This document shows positions 8,736 to 17,744 of a stretch of DNA of 64,000 nucleotides, piece by piece. Both the position numbers and the translations under genes were made by a program. Each line of letters starts with the position of its first letter. Position 1 is the first letter of the stretch. The stretch covers positions 625,001-689,000 of the forward strand of contig NZ_JAUFQP010000010.1 in the NCBI RefSeq assembly GCF_030409805.1. The letters run 5' to 3'. The notes beneath the pieces are model-generated. The model was given only the letters and a program-made list of their open reading frames with translations, searched no databases and was not told the DNA's origin. This DNA is from Algibacter miyuki. Its GTDB lineage: Bacteria > Bacteroidota > Bacteroidia > Flavobacteriales > Flavobacteriaceae.

Positions 8736-9896
8736 TTATTCTATAGTTATATGTTTATCATCGATTTTATATTTCATATTATTAGTGTTTTTTATAATTT
8801 CTAGTATATATTCTATAGACTGTTGTTTACTGATAATACCTGTAAACCCAATACTTTTCATGTCTTCATTAGCGATTGTAACATCAACATCATACCATCT
8901 TGACAACACCTTCATAATATCTTCTAAAGATTTATTTGTAAAGCTAAACTCACCAATACGCCAGGAAATAAAGTCTTCGACCTCTACTGTAGAAATTTCA
9001 AAATCATTTTTAGCTTGAGATAGTTTTGATTGTTGTTTTGGTTCTAATATGCTTTTATTTATATTATTACTAACACAAACACTGCCTTCTACCAAAGTGG
9101 TAATAATTTCAGTTTCGTCCCTATATGCTTTTACATTAAACATGGTTCCCAATACTTTTATACTTTGCTCATTGGTTTTTAAATGAAAAGCATCTCCACC
9201 ATGATTGGTGCTTTTTGATACATCAAAATAAGCCTCCCCATAAACCAACTCTATTTCCCTCGGTTTTCCTTTTATAAAATTTACGGGATATTTTAGCTTA
9301 GAATCTGAATTTAACCAAACTTGAGTACCATCGGACAATTCTACAAAAAACTGCCCTCCTCTCGGAATTGTTAAATAATTATAGACGAGTTCTTCATCTG
9401 GTTTATCTGGTTTATCTGGTTTATTATAAACTACAGATTTACCATTACTTTTTAGCTTATCAGACTCGTAAGAGGTTTCTTTATCTAGAACAATATTACT
9501 TCCATCTTCTAAAGTTAAGGTCGCTTTATCAGATCCGATTTGAATGGTATTACTAGTTGGTACAGCACAAACCTCTTCCTTATCTTGTAATTTATACATA
9601 GAACCAAATACAACAAATGCAACTAAAGAGGCAGCAACGGCATATTTAAAAATAGCTTTCTTATAAAACGGAATAACTTTAACTGGACTCTTTTCTTGGA
9701 TGGATTCCAGAATATTGATAAGCATTTTATTTTTTATCTTACTTTCTGGACCTAACTCTTCAACCCACTCATGGGTCTCTTGAAAACTTTCGTAATAGTT
9801 TACAAGTTTTTTAACTTCTTCAATCGTAATTTTTCCATCTAGATATTTTTCAATTAGGTTTTGAAAATCTTGATTTTTATTTTGATTGTATTTCAT
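8736..9896 (-). CDS. FecR-family anti-sigma factor
   Basis: 386 residues. The cytoplasmic N-terminal region (1-80) should bind the sigma factor. A single membrane helix lies at about 82-100 (FKYAVAASLVAFVVFGSM). The periplasmic FecR domain contains TIPRGGQF and GEAYFDV, and the DUF4974-type C-terminal domain is the part that contacts the STN domain of the transporter. By family knowledge, ligand binding by SusC releases sigma from FecR and switches on the downstream genes. Residues 159-167 are a triple Lys-Pro-Asp repeat just before the FecR core, encoded by three near-identical 9-bp units. The gene is 91 bp upstream of susC. Confidence 0.93.
   Translation of the reverse strand: MKYNQNKNQDFQNLIEKYLDGKITIEEVKKLVNYYESFQETHEWVEELGPESKIKNKMLINILESIQEKSPVKVIPFYKKAIFKYAVAASLVAFVVFGSMYKLQDKEEVCAVPTSNTIQIGSDKATLTLEDGSNIVLDKETSYESDKLKSNGKSVVYNKPDKPDKPDEELVYNYLTIPRGGQFFVELSDGTQVWLNSDSKLKYPVNFIKGKPREIELVYGEAYFDVSKSTNHGGDAFHLKTNEQSIKVLGTMFNVKAYRDETEIITTLVEGSVCVSNNINKSILEPKQQSKLSQAKNDFEISTVEVEDFISWRIGEFSFTNKSLEDIMKVLSRWYDVDVTIANEDMKSIGFTGIISKQQSIEYILEIIKNTNNMKYKIDDKHITIE
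9397..9424 (-). repeat. Three 9-bp units in the fecR gene
   Basis: The plus strand reads a ctggtttat-type 9-mer three times in succession, encoding Lys-Pro-Asp three times in the periplasmic linker. Copy-number change would be in frame, adjusting linker length only. Confidence 0.7.
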
Positions 9897-10093
9897 AAAA
9901 TTTATAAATACGTTAAGTGTATATTAAGTAAGTGTCAAAATGGAGCACTACCCCCCAAAAGAAAATCAATTATTTTTTATTTTCTTTAGAAATAATATTA
10001 CAAAAATACAAAAACACGCCATTTAAACCAACGAATAAGCTTAAACACTAAATAAAACGCAATGTTATTTTATTGTAAAAAAGAAATGGAAAT

Positions 10094-10657
10094 TTATAAA
10101 TTCAGAAAAAGGGTAACAAATAAAACCTGTCCTAATGAAGTACGAAGTACGCGAAGTGCGTTTGTAATATGATTCTCTACCGTTTTAACAGTAATACCTA
10201 ATTGCTCTGCTATTTCTTTGTGGCTTAACTGTTCTTGTCGACTAAGTTTATAGACTCTTTTGCACTTTTCCGGTAAACTTTCAACAACAAGCTTAACATA
10301 GCTTTTAAGTTCCTCGTGCATCATTTTAGTTTCTGGAGTGGTGTATTGTAACCGCTCATTCAGGTCTTCAAACAGCTCAACTCGCATCATTTTATTAGCT
10401 CTAAATTCAGCAAAAACTTTATATCGCACACAAGCATAAAGATAACTTTGCAGAGATACTTTTATTTCAAGATCTTTACGTTTATTCCAAAGATCAATAA
10501 ATACATCTTGAATAATTTCTTCGCAAACCTCTTTATCTTTCAATAAATTATAAGAAGAAATATAAAGCACTTTCCAATAGTTATCATAGAGTATAGTTAA
10601 GGCTTTCTTGTCGTCAACCTTTAACCTCTGTATTATTTCGCTATCGGAGTTGTACAT
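10094..10657 (-). CDS. ECF RNA polymerase sigma factor (Bacteroidota FecI-like)
   Basis: 187 residues. The sigma region 2 signature (LYDNYWKVLY, then FIDLWNKRKDLE and YLYACVRYKV) sits in the N-terminal half. A sigma region 4 helix-turn-helix (HKEIAEQLGITVKTVENHI) lies near the C-terminus. It should direct RNA polymerase to the fecR-susCD promoter when released by FecR. The gene is 197 bp upstream of fecR on the same strand, the standard sigma/anti-sigma/SusC order. The last residues (VLFVTLFLNL) are unusually hydrophobic, which is also common among FecI-like factors of this phylum. Confidence 0.93.
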   Translation of the reverse strand: MYNSDSEIIQRLKVDDKKALTILYDNYWKVLYISSYNLLKDKEVCEEIIQDVFIDLWNKRKDLEIKVSLQSYLYACVRYKVFAEFRANKMMRVELFEDLNERLQYTTPETKMMHEELKSYVKLVVESLPEKCKRVYKLSRQEQLSHKEIAEQLGITVKTVENHITNALRVLRTSLGQVLFVTLFLNL

Positions 10658-10990
10658 AACTTACATGACCATTCTAGATAGAATATTCAGTGATTTTTAA
10701 TTAAATAAAAGTTAAATTTCGACTAATATATGTTAAATTTCTTTAGAAGAATAAATCTAGTTTGAAAATAAAAATTTAGAAGCACTATTTTTTTTATATT
10801 AACAAATTGAAAGGTTTATTTTACTAATTCGAATAAAAATCGAACTTATTTTTACAATAACGAAGATAAGTGCAATATTAACGTAAACTTACACCTATAT
10901 AGAACGACTTAAAATCGGACAAACACGTATTATTCAGTAGAGATTTAATGAAAGAATTAGAATTGAATACAAAACCTTTATAAACTAAAA
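10658..10990. other. Intergenic region upstream of the sigma gene
   Basis: About 330 AT-rich bases between the sigma gene start and the tRNA terminator. It must hold the sigma gene promoter, but I see no convincing full TTG/TAnnTTTG pair; the closest is a minus-strand TAACTTTT about 50 bp upstream of the gene. No gene, RNA fold or repeat was recognised. Confidence 0.5.
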
Positions 10991-11016
10991 AAACCTCTTG
11001 ATTTCTCAAAAGGTTT
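10991..11016 (-). terminator. Rho-independent terminator of tRNA-Pro
   Basis: An 11-bp stem (AAACCTTTTGA type, one wobble pair) with a TTTC-type tetraloop is followed on the minus strand by a run of T. It starts 5 nt past the tRNA 3' end. Confidence 0.85.
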
Positions 11017-11020
11017 TTAG

Positions 11021-11095
11021 TCGGGGTGGCAGGATTCGAACCTGCGACCTCCTCGTCCCAAACGAGGCGCGATAACCGGGCTACGCTACACCCCG
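11021..11095 (-). tRNA. tRNA-Pro (anticodon UGG)
   Basis: Read on the minus strand, a 7-bp acceptor stem CGGGGTG/CACCCCG, an anticodon stem CCTCG/CGAGG enclosing loop TTTGGGA (anticodon TGG), and a T arm with GGTTCGAATCC give a full cloverleaf with discriminator A. CCA is not encoded. UGG is the principal proline anticodon in AT-rich bacteria. A terminator follows directly, so it is a single-gene transcript. Confidence 0.96.
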
Positions 11096-11295
11096 ATTCG
11101 GTTATCTGTAACGGGATGCAAATATACTTTATTTATTCATTCTACAAATTAATTTTCAAAAAATTTTTCACAGATTATAAAATAAATTGAAAAAACATAT
11201 AAAAACACCTACAGAACGTCAAGTGTTTAAAGTGTTTTCTTTCGGTTGTAATAATTTAATTACAAAAAACATCAATAAAAACACCGTTTTTAGCT

Positions 11296-11303
11296 TAAAT
11301 TTG
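11296..11303 (+). promoter_or_regulatory. Putative Bacteroidota -7 element for the first PQQ dehydrogenase gene
   Basis: TAAATTTG matches the TAnnTTTG consensus and ends 16 bp before the start codon at 11320. No good TTG was seen at the usual upstream distance, so this is a partial match. Confidence 0.4.
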
Positions 11304-11319
11304 AAACAAACCCTATTTA

Positions 11320-12456
11320 ATGAAACATCAACTAGTCATAACATGGATTACCATTATTACCCTATCTAGTTGCGTTCAAAAATCAAAATCCAAAACAGAA
11401 GTTCAAAACACCAAACCTGTTAGTTATACCACAAAAGTTGTAGTTCCTGAGTTAAACATCCCGTCAGGCATGGCGTTTCTTCCCGATGCTAGTCTTTTAA
11501 TTACCGAAAAAACAGGAGAACTATTGCTTTTTAAAAACAAGAAAACCATTAATATAGAAGCCATTCCAAAAGTGCATTGGGCCGGACAAGGTGGCTTGTT
11601 AGATGTTGCCATACACCCAAATTACAAAAAAAACGGTTGGCTCTATCTGATTTACATATCTAAAACAGAAAAAGAAAAAGGGTCTCATACCGAGTTAATG
11701 CGCGCCAAAATAAAAAACGATTCTTTAGTTGAAAAACAAGTGCTCTATAAAACCAGCACCAATAAAAAAATAGTACAACATTTTGGTTCTCGTATAACTT
11801 TTGATAATGATGGAAATCTATACTTTTCTATTGGAGATCCCGCAAATAAAAACTCAAACGCACAAGACATTACTCGTGATGGCGGGAAAATTTACCGCAT
11901 AAATGATGATGGCACCATCCCTACCGACAATCCATTTGTAATTGTTCCCAATGCTAAAACAGCTATTTACAGCTACGGTCATAGAAATTCACAAGGCCTG
12001 ACATTACATCCAAAAACAGGAGCACTTTGGAGCAACGAGCATGGTGTAAACGGTGGAGACGAAATTAACATTATAGAAAGTGGTAAAAACTATGGCTGGC
12101 CTATAATCACATACGCTCTAACATATAAAAACACAAAAATTAGTCAAATCACCGAAAAAGAAGGTATGGAACAACCTCTTTATTATTGGAATCCATCCAT
12201 TGCTCCCTCCGGAATGACCTTTGTAACCTCAGATAAATATCCTAATTGGAAAAACAATATACTCACAGGTTCCTTAAAACGTCAGCATTTAGAGCGCCTT
12301 GTTTTAAAAGACAACAAGGTTATTAATCGTGAAATATTATTCAATGATATTGGCCGAGTGCGTAACGTAATAGAAGGCCCTGACGGTTACCTTTATATAG
12401 CAGTCGAAGGATTGGGTATTCTTAAAATTATTGAACAGACAGAAAAGGGACTATAA
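11320..12456 (+). CDS. PQQ-dependent sugar dehydrogenase lipoprotein (Asd/YliI type), copy 1
   Basis: 378 residues. The lipoprotein signal ends ITLSSC (Cys18). The rest is a six-bladed beta-propeller of the glucose/sorbosone dehydrogenase family, with the hallmarks GGLLDVAIHPNY, HFGSRI, YGHRNSQGL, NEHGVNGGDEIN and KNYGWP. Family members use pyrroloquinoline quinone and Ca2+ to oxidise aldoses in the periplasm. It is a close paralogue of the gene at 20999-22123. In this copy the catalytic-region motifs HRNSQG and NEHGVNGG differ from copy 2 (HRNPQG and NEHGPKGG), which is nearer the usual family form. It stands alone between the tRNA and udk, so it may be a diverged duplicate. Confidence 0.9.
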   Translation: MKHQLVITWITIITLSSCVQKSKSKTEVQNTKPVSYTTKVVVPELNIPSGMAFLPDASLLITEKTGELLLFKNKKTINIEAIPKVHWAGQGGLLDVAIHPNYKKNGWLYLIYISKTEKEKGSHTELMRAKIKNDSLVEKQVLYKTSTNKKIVQHFGSRITFDNDGNLYFSIGDPANKNSNAQDITRDGGKIYRINDDGTIPTDNPFVIVPNAKTAIYSYGHRNSQGLTLHPKTGALWSNEHGVNGGDEINIIESGKNYGWPIITYALTYKNTKISQITEKEGMEQPLYYWNPSIAPSGMTFVTSDKYPNWKNNILTGSLKRQHLERLVLKDNKVINREILFNDIGRVRNVIEGPDGYLYIAVEGLGILKIIEQTEKGL

Positions 12457-12608
12457 AAAAAAAGCGTGCTTATTTAAAGCGCTTCATCTAACCTTTTATT
12501 GCAGAACTCCTTTTTTACAGCCTGAAATCAATAAAAACAACGCACCAACTAGAAGTCCTTATCTTTAAAAAATAAATCTAATTCAGCTTAAAAAATTGTA
12601 CATTTAAT

Positions 12609-12616
12609 TAACTTTG
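12609..12616 (+). promoter_or_regulatory. Putative -7 element of the udk operon
   Basis: TAACTTTG matches TAnnTTTG and lies 17 bp before the udk start codon, a typical distance for this phylum. The -33 box is not clear. Confidence 0.5.
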
Positions 12617-12633
12617 TACAAAACTATAAAAAC

Positions 12634-13239
12634 ATGCTAATTATTGGAATTGCAGGCGGCACAGGTTGCGGCAAAACAACGGTTGTAAATCAAATTCTTC
12701 ATGAATTGCCAGAAGGTGAAGTGGGCGTTATTTCTCAAGATTCATATTATAATGATAACACACACTTATCTTTCAACGAACGTGGTAACATCAATTTCGA
12801 TCATCCAAGATCCATCGATTTCGATCTATTAGCAACACATTTAAAAGCATTAAAAAAGGGAAAAAACATACATCAACCTGTTTATTCTTTTGTAAAACAT
12901 AACCGAACGGGCGATACTATTTTAACTCACCCAAGAAAAGTAATGATTGTTGAAGGTATCTTAATATTGACAAATCCCGAATTACGAGACATGTTCGATA
13001 TCAAAATATTTGTACATGCCGATACCGACGAGCGTTTAATACGTAGATTAAAACGTGATATAACAGAACGTGGCAGAGACATTAATGAGGTTTTAACACG
13101 TTACCAAACCACGTTAAAACCCATGCATGACCAATTTATCGAGCCTATGAAAGAATATGCTGATATTATTATACCTAACAATAAACGCAACGCTGTAGCT
13201 GTTAATATTGTACGAACCATTATTAACGACAGACTCTAA
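12634..13239 (+). CDS. udk: Uridine kinase
   Basis: 201 residues. The P-loop GGTGCGKTT (Lys14) and the PRK/uridine-kinase motifs SQDSYY, FDHPRSIDFD, RRLKRDITERGR and the YADIIIPN end region are all present, and length fits the family. It phosphorylates uridine and cytidine with ATP or GTP in pyrimidine salvage. It leads a plus-strand operon: the stop is directly followed by the start codon of the DivIC/FtsB-like gene, suggesting translational coupling. Confidence 0.96.
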   Translation: MLIIGIAGGTGCGKTTVVNQILHELPEGEVGVISQDSYYNDNTHLSFNERGNINFDHPRSIDFDLLATHLKALKKGKNIHQPVYSFVKHNRTGDTILTHPRKVMIVEGILILTNPELRDMFDIKIFVHADTDERLIRRLKRDITERGRDINEVLTRYQTTLKPMHDQFIEPMKEYADIIIPNNKRNAVAVNIVRTIINDRL

Positions 13240-13572
13240 ATGGCTAAAAAAAGTAAAAAAAACAACAAGTATCTAAAACCTTTCAAAAATTGGTTTGTAC
13301 TGATTTTCACAGGTTTTATGGTTTGGATGATTTTTTTCGATGCCAACTCTTGGCTTATTCATCATGAATTAAACAGTGATATTAACGCTTTAGAAAACGA
13401 AAAAGAATATTACAATCGTGAAATTGAAAAAGATAATAAAGCAATTAAAAAATTAAGTTCCGAAGAAGGATTAGAAAAATTTGCTCGCGAAGCTTATTAT
13501 ATGAAACGTGAGAATGAAGAAATTTATATTATAGAATACGAAGATAGTTTAAAAGTAAAAACAAATGAATAA
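13240..13572 (+). CDS. DivIC/FtsB-like septum formation initiator
   Basis: 110 residues: a basic N-terminus (KKSKKNNK), one membrane helix at about 17-36 (WFVLIFTGFMVWMIFFD), a coiled coil (about 45-75), and a C-terminal EEGLEKFAREAYYMKRENEEIYII segment typical of FtsB/DivIC. Such proteins bridge FtsL and FtsQ/DivIB in the divisome. The gene starts on the base after the udk stop and overlaps mutA by 8 bp, so a cell-division gene is embedded in a metabolic operon. Assignment between DivIC and FtsB names is arbitrary in this phylum. Confidence 0.88.
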   Translation: MAKKSKKNNKYLKPFKNWFVLIFTGFMVWMIFFDANSWLIHHELNSDINALENEKEYYNREIEKDNKAIKKLSSEEGLEKFAREAYYMKRENEEIYIIEYEDSLKVKTNE

Positions 13573-14944
13573 CGGCTTGTTTGATGATTTCGATGAGGTT
13601 TCAGCAAAACAATGGAAACAAAAAATCCAGTTCGATTTAAATGGAGCTGAATATAACCATGCCTTAATTTGGAATTCAAACGAAGACATTGCCGTAAAAC
13701 CATTTTATCATGCCGACGATTTTGACATCCTTCCAGAACCATCAAACACCAAAGCCAGCGCATGGAGAATAGCGCAATCTATTTTTGTTGCTCATGTTGA
13801 AAAATCCAATACCACAGCCATCGATTCCATTAAACGTGGCGCGGAAAGTATTCATTTTATTATTCCTTCCGAAGCTATTTCTATTGAAAATCTAATAAAA
13901 AACATTGATACCGAAACCATACCAATTCATCTGGACTTGCAGTTTCTATCGGTGGATTTTGTTAAAAACATATATACCCTTCCGGGGAAAAATAACATTA
14001 CCACTTCTTTTGACATTATTGGGAATTTGGCTAAATCTGGAAACTGGTTCAACAACCTAAATGATGATTTTTCGAAATTTGAAATATTAGCAGATACTTC
14101 GAAATCCATAACCATAAACGCCGATTTATATCAAAATGCAGGCGCCAATATGGTACAACAATTGGCTTATGCTTTAGCCCACGCCAACGAATATTTAAAT
14201 CAATTTAAAACCAACTTACACGAAAACACCACAGTAACATTCAATGTTTCGGTAGGCTCAAATTATTTTTTCGAGATTGCAAAACTGAGAGCTTTACGCT
14301 TACTTTGGAATACTTTAGCTGCGGAATATGCGATTAATCCGGAATGTCAAATTAAAGTAACACCAACCAAACGCAACAAAACACTTTACGACTTCAACAC
14401 CAATATGTTGCGTACCACTACCGAATGTATGAGCGCTATTTTGGGAGGTGCTAATACCATTGAAAACTTACCTTATGATGCTATTTATCATAAAACTAAC
14501 GAATTTGGCGACCGTATTGCAAGAAATCAATTGCTTATTCTAAAACATGAAAGTTATTTTAATAAAGTAAACAATCCTGCCGATGGTGCGTATTACATCG
14601 AAACGCTAACACAACAAATAGCCGAAAAAGCCCTAGAGTTATTTAAGGATATTGAAACGCAAGGAGGCTTTTTAAAACAGCTCAAATATGGTACTATTCA
14701 ACGTAAAATAAGAGAAAGTGCACAAAAAGAACAAGAACAATTTAACAACGGTGAACTTATTTTATTAGGCACCAATAAATACAGTAACCCAACGGATACT
14801 ATGGCCAAGCGCTTGGAAATTTATCCCTTTGTAAAAACCAATCCTCGAAAAACTTTAATTGAACCTATAATAGAAAAACGGTTATCAGAACAGATAGAAC
14901 AAACCCGATTGAAAAATGAAAACAAAAATGAAATTAACTTTTAA
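13565..14944 (+). CDS. mutA: Methylmalonyl-CoA mutase small (beta) subunit
   Basis: 459 residues, TIM-barrel mutase fold without the C-terminal cobalamin-binding domain: the DxHxxG motif is absent, as usual for the non-catalytic small subunit. Recognisable motifs include FDDFDEVSAKQWKQKIQ at the start, AHANEYLNQF, EIAKLRALRLLW and NPADGAYYIETLT. With the MutB subunit it interconverts succinyl-CoA and methylmalonyl-CoA in propionate metabolism. It overlaps the preceding DivIC/FtsB-like gene by 8 bp and the following lipoprotein gene by up to 29 bp, so the operon is tightly packed. Confidence 0.93.
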   Translation: MNNGLFDDFDEVSAKQWKQKIQFDLNGAEYNHALIWNSNEDIAVKPFYHADDFDILPEPSNTKASAWRIAQSIFVAHVEKSNTTAIDSIKRGAESIHFIIPSEAISIENLIKNIDTETIPIHLDLQFLSVDFVKNIYTLPGKNNITTSFDIIGNLAKSGNWFNNLNDDFSKFEILADTSKSITINADLYQNAGANMVQQLAYALAHANEYLNQFKTNLHENTTVTFNVSVGSNYFFEIAKLRALRLLWNTLAAEYAINPECQIKVTPTKRNKTLYDFNTNMLRTTTECMSAILGGANTIENLPYDAIYHKTNEFGDRIARNQLLILKHESYFNKVNNPADGAYYIETLTQQIAEKALELFKDIETQGGFLKQLKYGTIQRKIRESAQKEQEQFNNGELILLGTNKYSNPTDTMAKRLEIYPFVKTNPRKTLIEPIIEKRLSEQIEQTRLKNENKNEINF

Positions 14945-15581
14945 CCTAATTTTAGTTTTAATAGCATTCACCTTTATGGGGTGCGAAAAAAAAACACCTT
15001 TTAGCGACTTTAAATACGCCAACAAAGGTGCTGTGTTAAATTGTGAAAATATAAATACACCACTTTTTAACGAAGCTTTATTTAGTTTTGAAAATGATAT
15101 TGTTTCATTTTACAACAAAAACGGACCGGAAAATATAGGCCTAGCTTATTCTCAATTTATGCGTAATGCCATTAATGGCCGTGCTAAATATATCGAAATA
15201 GTTTCTCCACATACGGTAAAAATATTCGAGGCATTAAAAAACGAAAACAACCTATGGGATGCAGAAAACACTAAAAGTTATTTAAACTATAAAAGTGATT
15301 ATATCACCTGTATTCTTGCAAACATAAAAGATGCAAAATTAAAAATCACTTTTAACGCCTTAGTCTCTACCAATAGTATGAGTCCGGAGTTATTTGGCAC
15401 ACCAATATCTAGAAATTACCGCGTTTTAACAACCGATAAATATTTGGCGGCTTACGTAGCTTTAGATTTATATTACGCGAAACTTTTTAAGATAGATTTA
15501 TCGCAAGTTAAAGATAAACCTGTGGTTGAAGAAAAGGTCGATTTTAATAAGAGACCTGTGCGCACAACCCCAACAAATTAA
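14916..15581 (+). CDS. Lipoprotein of unknown function between mutA and mutB
   Basis: 221 residues with a lipoprotein signal ending TFMGC (Cys23 from the first ATG). A second ATG at 14928 is equally plausible; both keep the signal. I do not recognise the family. Beyond the signal the protein is soluble and mostly helical with no cysteine pattern or catalytic motif I can name. The C-terminus is basic and proline-rich (KRPVRTTPTN). The start overlaps the end of mutA and mutB follows 9 bp later, so it is translated within the mutase operon. A role in propionate metabolism is not implied by sequence; as an envelope lipoprotein it more likely serves the cell envelope or division, as the DivIC-like gene may. 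Confidence 0.8.
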   Translation: MKTKMKLTFNLILVLIAFTFMGCEKKTPFSDFKYANKGAVLNCENINTPLFNEALFSFENDIVSFYNKNGPENIGLAYSQFMRNAINGRAKYIEIVSPHTVKIFEALKNENNLWDAENTKSYLNYKSDYITCILANIKDAKLKITFNALVSTNSMSPELFGTPISRNYRVLTTDKYLAAYVALDLYYAKLFKIDLSQVKDKPVVEEKVDFNKRPVRTTPTN

Positions 15582-15590
15582 AACCTTACA

Positions 15591-17720
15591 TTGAGAAAAA
15601 AACTGCAACATATCACTTTAAAGACCACTACGGAAACCAACCTTTCCGAAGGCGATAACACGACTACGTTTATCACTTCCGAACAAATTCCGTTTAAATC
15701 TACCTATTCAAAAAGTGATATTAAAGCTTTAAAACATCTCAATTTTGTTGCTGGAATGGTTCCCTATTTACGTGGCCCTTACAGCACCATGTATGCAAAA
15801 AAACCTTGGACCATTAGGCAATATGCAGGATTTTCTACAGCAGAAGATAGCAACGCCTTTTACAAACGAAACTTAAAAGCAGGGCAAAAAGGACTTTCGG
15901 TTGCTTTTGATTTAGCAACACATCGGGGCTACGATTCCGATCACGAACGTGTTGTTGGTGATGTTGGTAAAGCCGGGGTGGCCATCGATTCTGTGGAAGA
16001 CATGAAAATTCTTTTCGACAGCATTCCGCTCGATAAAATTTCAGTTTCCATGACTATGAATGGCGCCGTTTTACCTATTATGGCCTTTTATATTGTAGCT
16101 GCAGAAGAGCAAGGTGTAAAACCCGAGCAACTCGCTGGCACCATCCAAAACGATATTTTAAAAGAGTTTATGGTGCGTAACACATACATTTATCCGCCAG
16201 CGCCATCGATGAAAATTATTTCGGATATTTTTGAATATTCGAGTAAACACATGCCGAAATTCAATAGCATAAGTATTTCTGGCTACCACATGCAGGAAGC
16301 CGGAGCAACCTGCGATATTGAACTCGCTTACACCCTAGCCGACGGTTTAGAATACATAAGAGAAGGCTTAAAAGCAGGTTTAGATATTGATACTTTCGCA
16401 CCGCGTCTATCATTTTTCTGGGGTATTGGCATGAATCATTTTATGGAAATAGCCAAAATGCGCGCCGCACGAATGCTTTGGGCTAAACTAGTAAAACCTT
16501 TCAACCCCAAAAACCCAAAATCGCTCTCGTTACGCACCCATTGTCAAACCTCTGGTTGGAGTTTAACAGAACAAGATCCGTTTAATAATGTCGCTAGAAC
16601 TACAATTGAAGCTACGGCTGCTGTTTTTGGCGGCACCCAAAGTTTACATACCAACGCGCTTGATGAAGCTATTGCCTTACCTACCGATTTCTCGGCTAGA
16701 ATTGCAAGAAACACACAAATATACTTACAAGAAGAAACGAAAATAACAAAAACAGTTGACCCATGGGCAGGCAGTTATTTTGTTGAAAAACTAACCGCTG
16801 ATATTGCCGAAAAAGCTTGGATTTTAATTGAAGAAGTGGAATCACTTGGAGGAATGACTAAAGCTATTGTAGCCGGTATCCCCAAAATTAGAATTGAAGA
16901 AGCCGCTGCTAGAAAGCAAGCCAAAATAGATTCTGATCAAGATATTATTGTTGGTGTAAACCGATATGTTTTAGACGAAGAAGCTCCGATTTCTACTTTA
17001 GAGGTCGATAATCAATCGGTTAGAAAATCACAAATTGAACGCCTAAACACTATAAAAGCGAGTAGAAATTCTAAAAAAGTAAAAACGGCTTTAGAAAATT
17101 TAACCAAAGCCGCACGCACAGGACAAAATAATTTATTAGCTTTAGCTATTGAAGCAGCTCGCGAACGAGCCACTTTAGGTGAAATTAGTGATGCCTTAGA
17201 AATTGAATTTGGGCGTTATAAAGCACAAACTAAATCCTTTTCTGGCGTGTATAGTAAAGCAATAAAAGACGATAAACCCTTTAAAAAAGCTCAAGAATTA
17301 GCTGATATTTTTGCAGAGCAAGATGGTAGACGCCCACGGATTATGATTGCCAAAATGGGACAAGACGGTCACGATCGTGGCGCAAAAGTAGTTGCCACCA
17401 GTTATGCCGATATTGGGTTTGATGTGGATATTGGCCCACTTTTTCAAACCCCAGAAGAAGTTGCTAAACAAGCCGTAGAAAATGATGTACATGTTTTAGG
17501 CATATCCTCTTTAGCTGCTGGGCATAAAACTTTAGTTCCACAGGTTATTGAAGCGCTTAAAAGTTATGATCGCGACGATATTATGGTTGTAGTTGGTGGG
17601 GTTATCCCAAAACAAGATTATCAATTTTTATTTGATGCTGGAACCGTTGCCATATTTGGTCCGGGCACAAAAATTAGTGAAGCCGCAATAAAAATATTAG
17701 AGATTTTAATTGATGAGTAA
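15591..17720 (+). CDS. mutB: Methylmalonyl-CoA mutase large (alpha) subunit
   Basis: 709 residues. The TTG at 15591 is chosen because it gives the family's usual N-terminus (RKKLQHITL). The catalytic barrel has the substrate-binding block [21 protein letters not shown] and the [12 protein letters not shown] loop. The C-terminal cobalamin domain (about 570-709) carries [11 protein letters not shown], with the lower-axial histidine at residue 594, then [12 protein letters not shown] and VVGGVIP. It is the adenosylcobalamin-dependent catalytic subunit. B12 import or synthesis must be encoded elsewhere; no cobalamin riboswitch was recognised here. Confidence 0.97.
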   Translation: MRKKLQHITLKTTTETNLSEGDNTTTFITSEQIPFKSTYSKSDIKALKHLNFVAGMVPYLRGPYSTMYAKKPWTIRQYAGFSTAEDSNAFYKRNLKAGQKGLSVAFDLATHRGYDSDHERVVGDVGKAGVAIDSVEDMKILFDSIPLDKISVSMTMNGAVLPIMAFYIVAAEEQGVKPEQLAGTIQNDILKEFMVRNTYIYPPAPSMKIISDIFEYSSKHMPKFNSISISGYHMQEAGATCDIELAYTLADGLEYIREGLKAGLDIDTFAPRLSFFWGIGMNHFMEIAKMRAARMLWAKLVKPFNPKNPKSLSLRTHCQTSGWSLTEQDPFNNVARTTIEATAAVFGGTQSLHTNALDEAIALPTDFSARIARNTQIYLQEETKITKTVDPWAGSYFVEKLTADIAEKAWILIEEVESLGGMTKAIVAGIPKIRIEEAAARKQAKIDSDQDIIVGVNRYVLDEEAPISTLEVDNQSVRKSQIERLNTIKASRNSKKVKTALENLTKAARTGQNNLLALAIEAARERATLGEISDALEIEFGRYKAQTKSFSGVYSKAIKDDKPFKKAQELADIFAEQDGRRPRIMIAKMGQDGHDRGAKVVATSYADIGFDVDIGPLFQTPEEVAKQAVENDVHVLGISSLAAGHKTLVPQVIEALKSYDRDDIMVVVGGVIPKQDYQFLFDAGTVAIFGPGTKISEAAIKILEILIDE

Positions 17721-17744
17721 CCTTTAACTCTAATTTTTGATGGC

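Noticed and set aside
1..10657. A classical polysaccharide utilisation locus
   Set aside because: No glycoside hydrolase, lyase, sulfatase or esterase accompanies the SusC/SusD pair in the visible part.
11187..11369. Short open frame upstream of the first PQQ dehydrogenase gene
   Set aside because: It overlaps the dehydrogenase start in another frame, has no signal or known motif, and the promoter-like TAAATTTG lies inside it.
12457..13564. Cobalamin riboswitch for the mutase genes
   Set aside because: No B12-box-like sequence or long leader was seen; mutA lies inside an operon after udk and the division gene.
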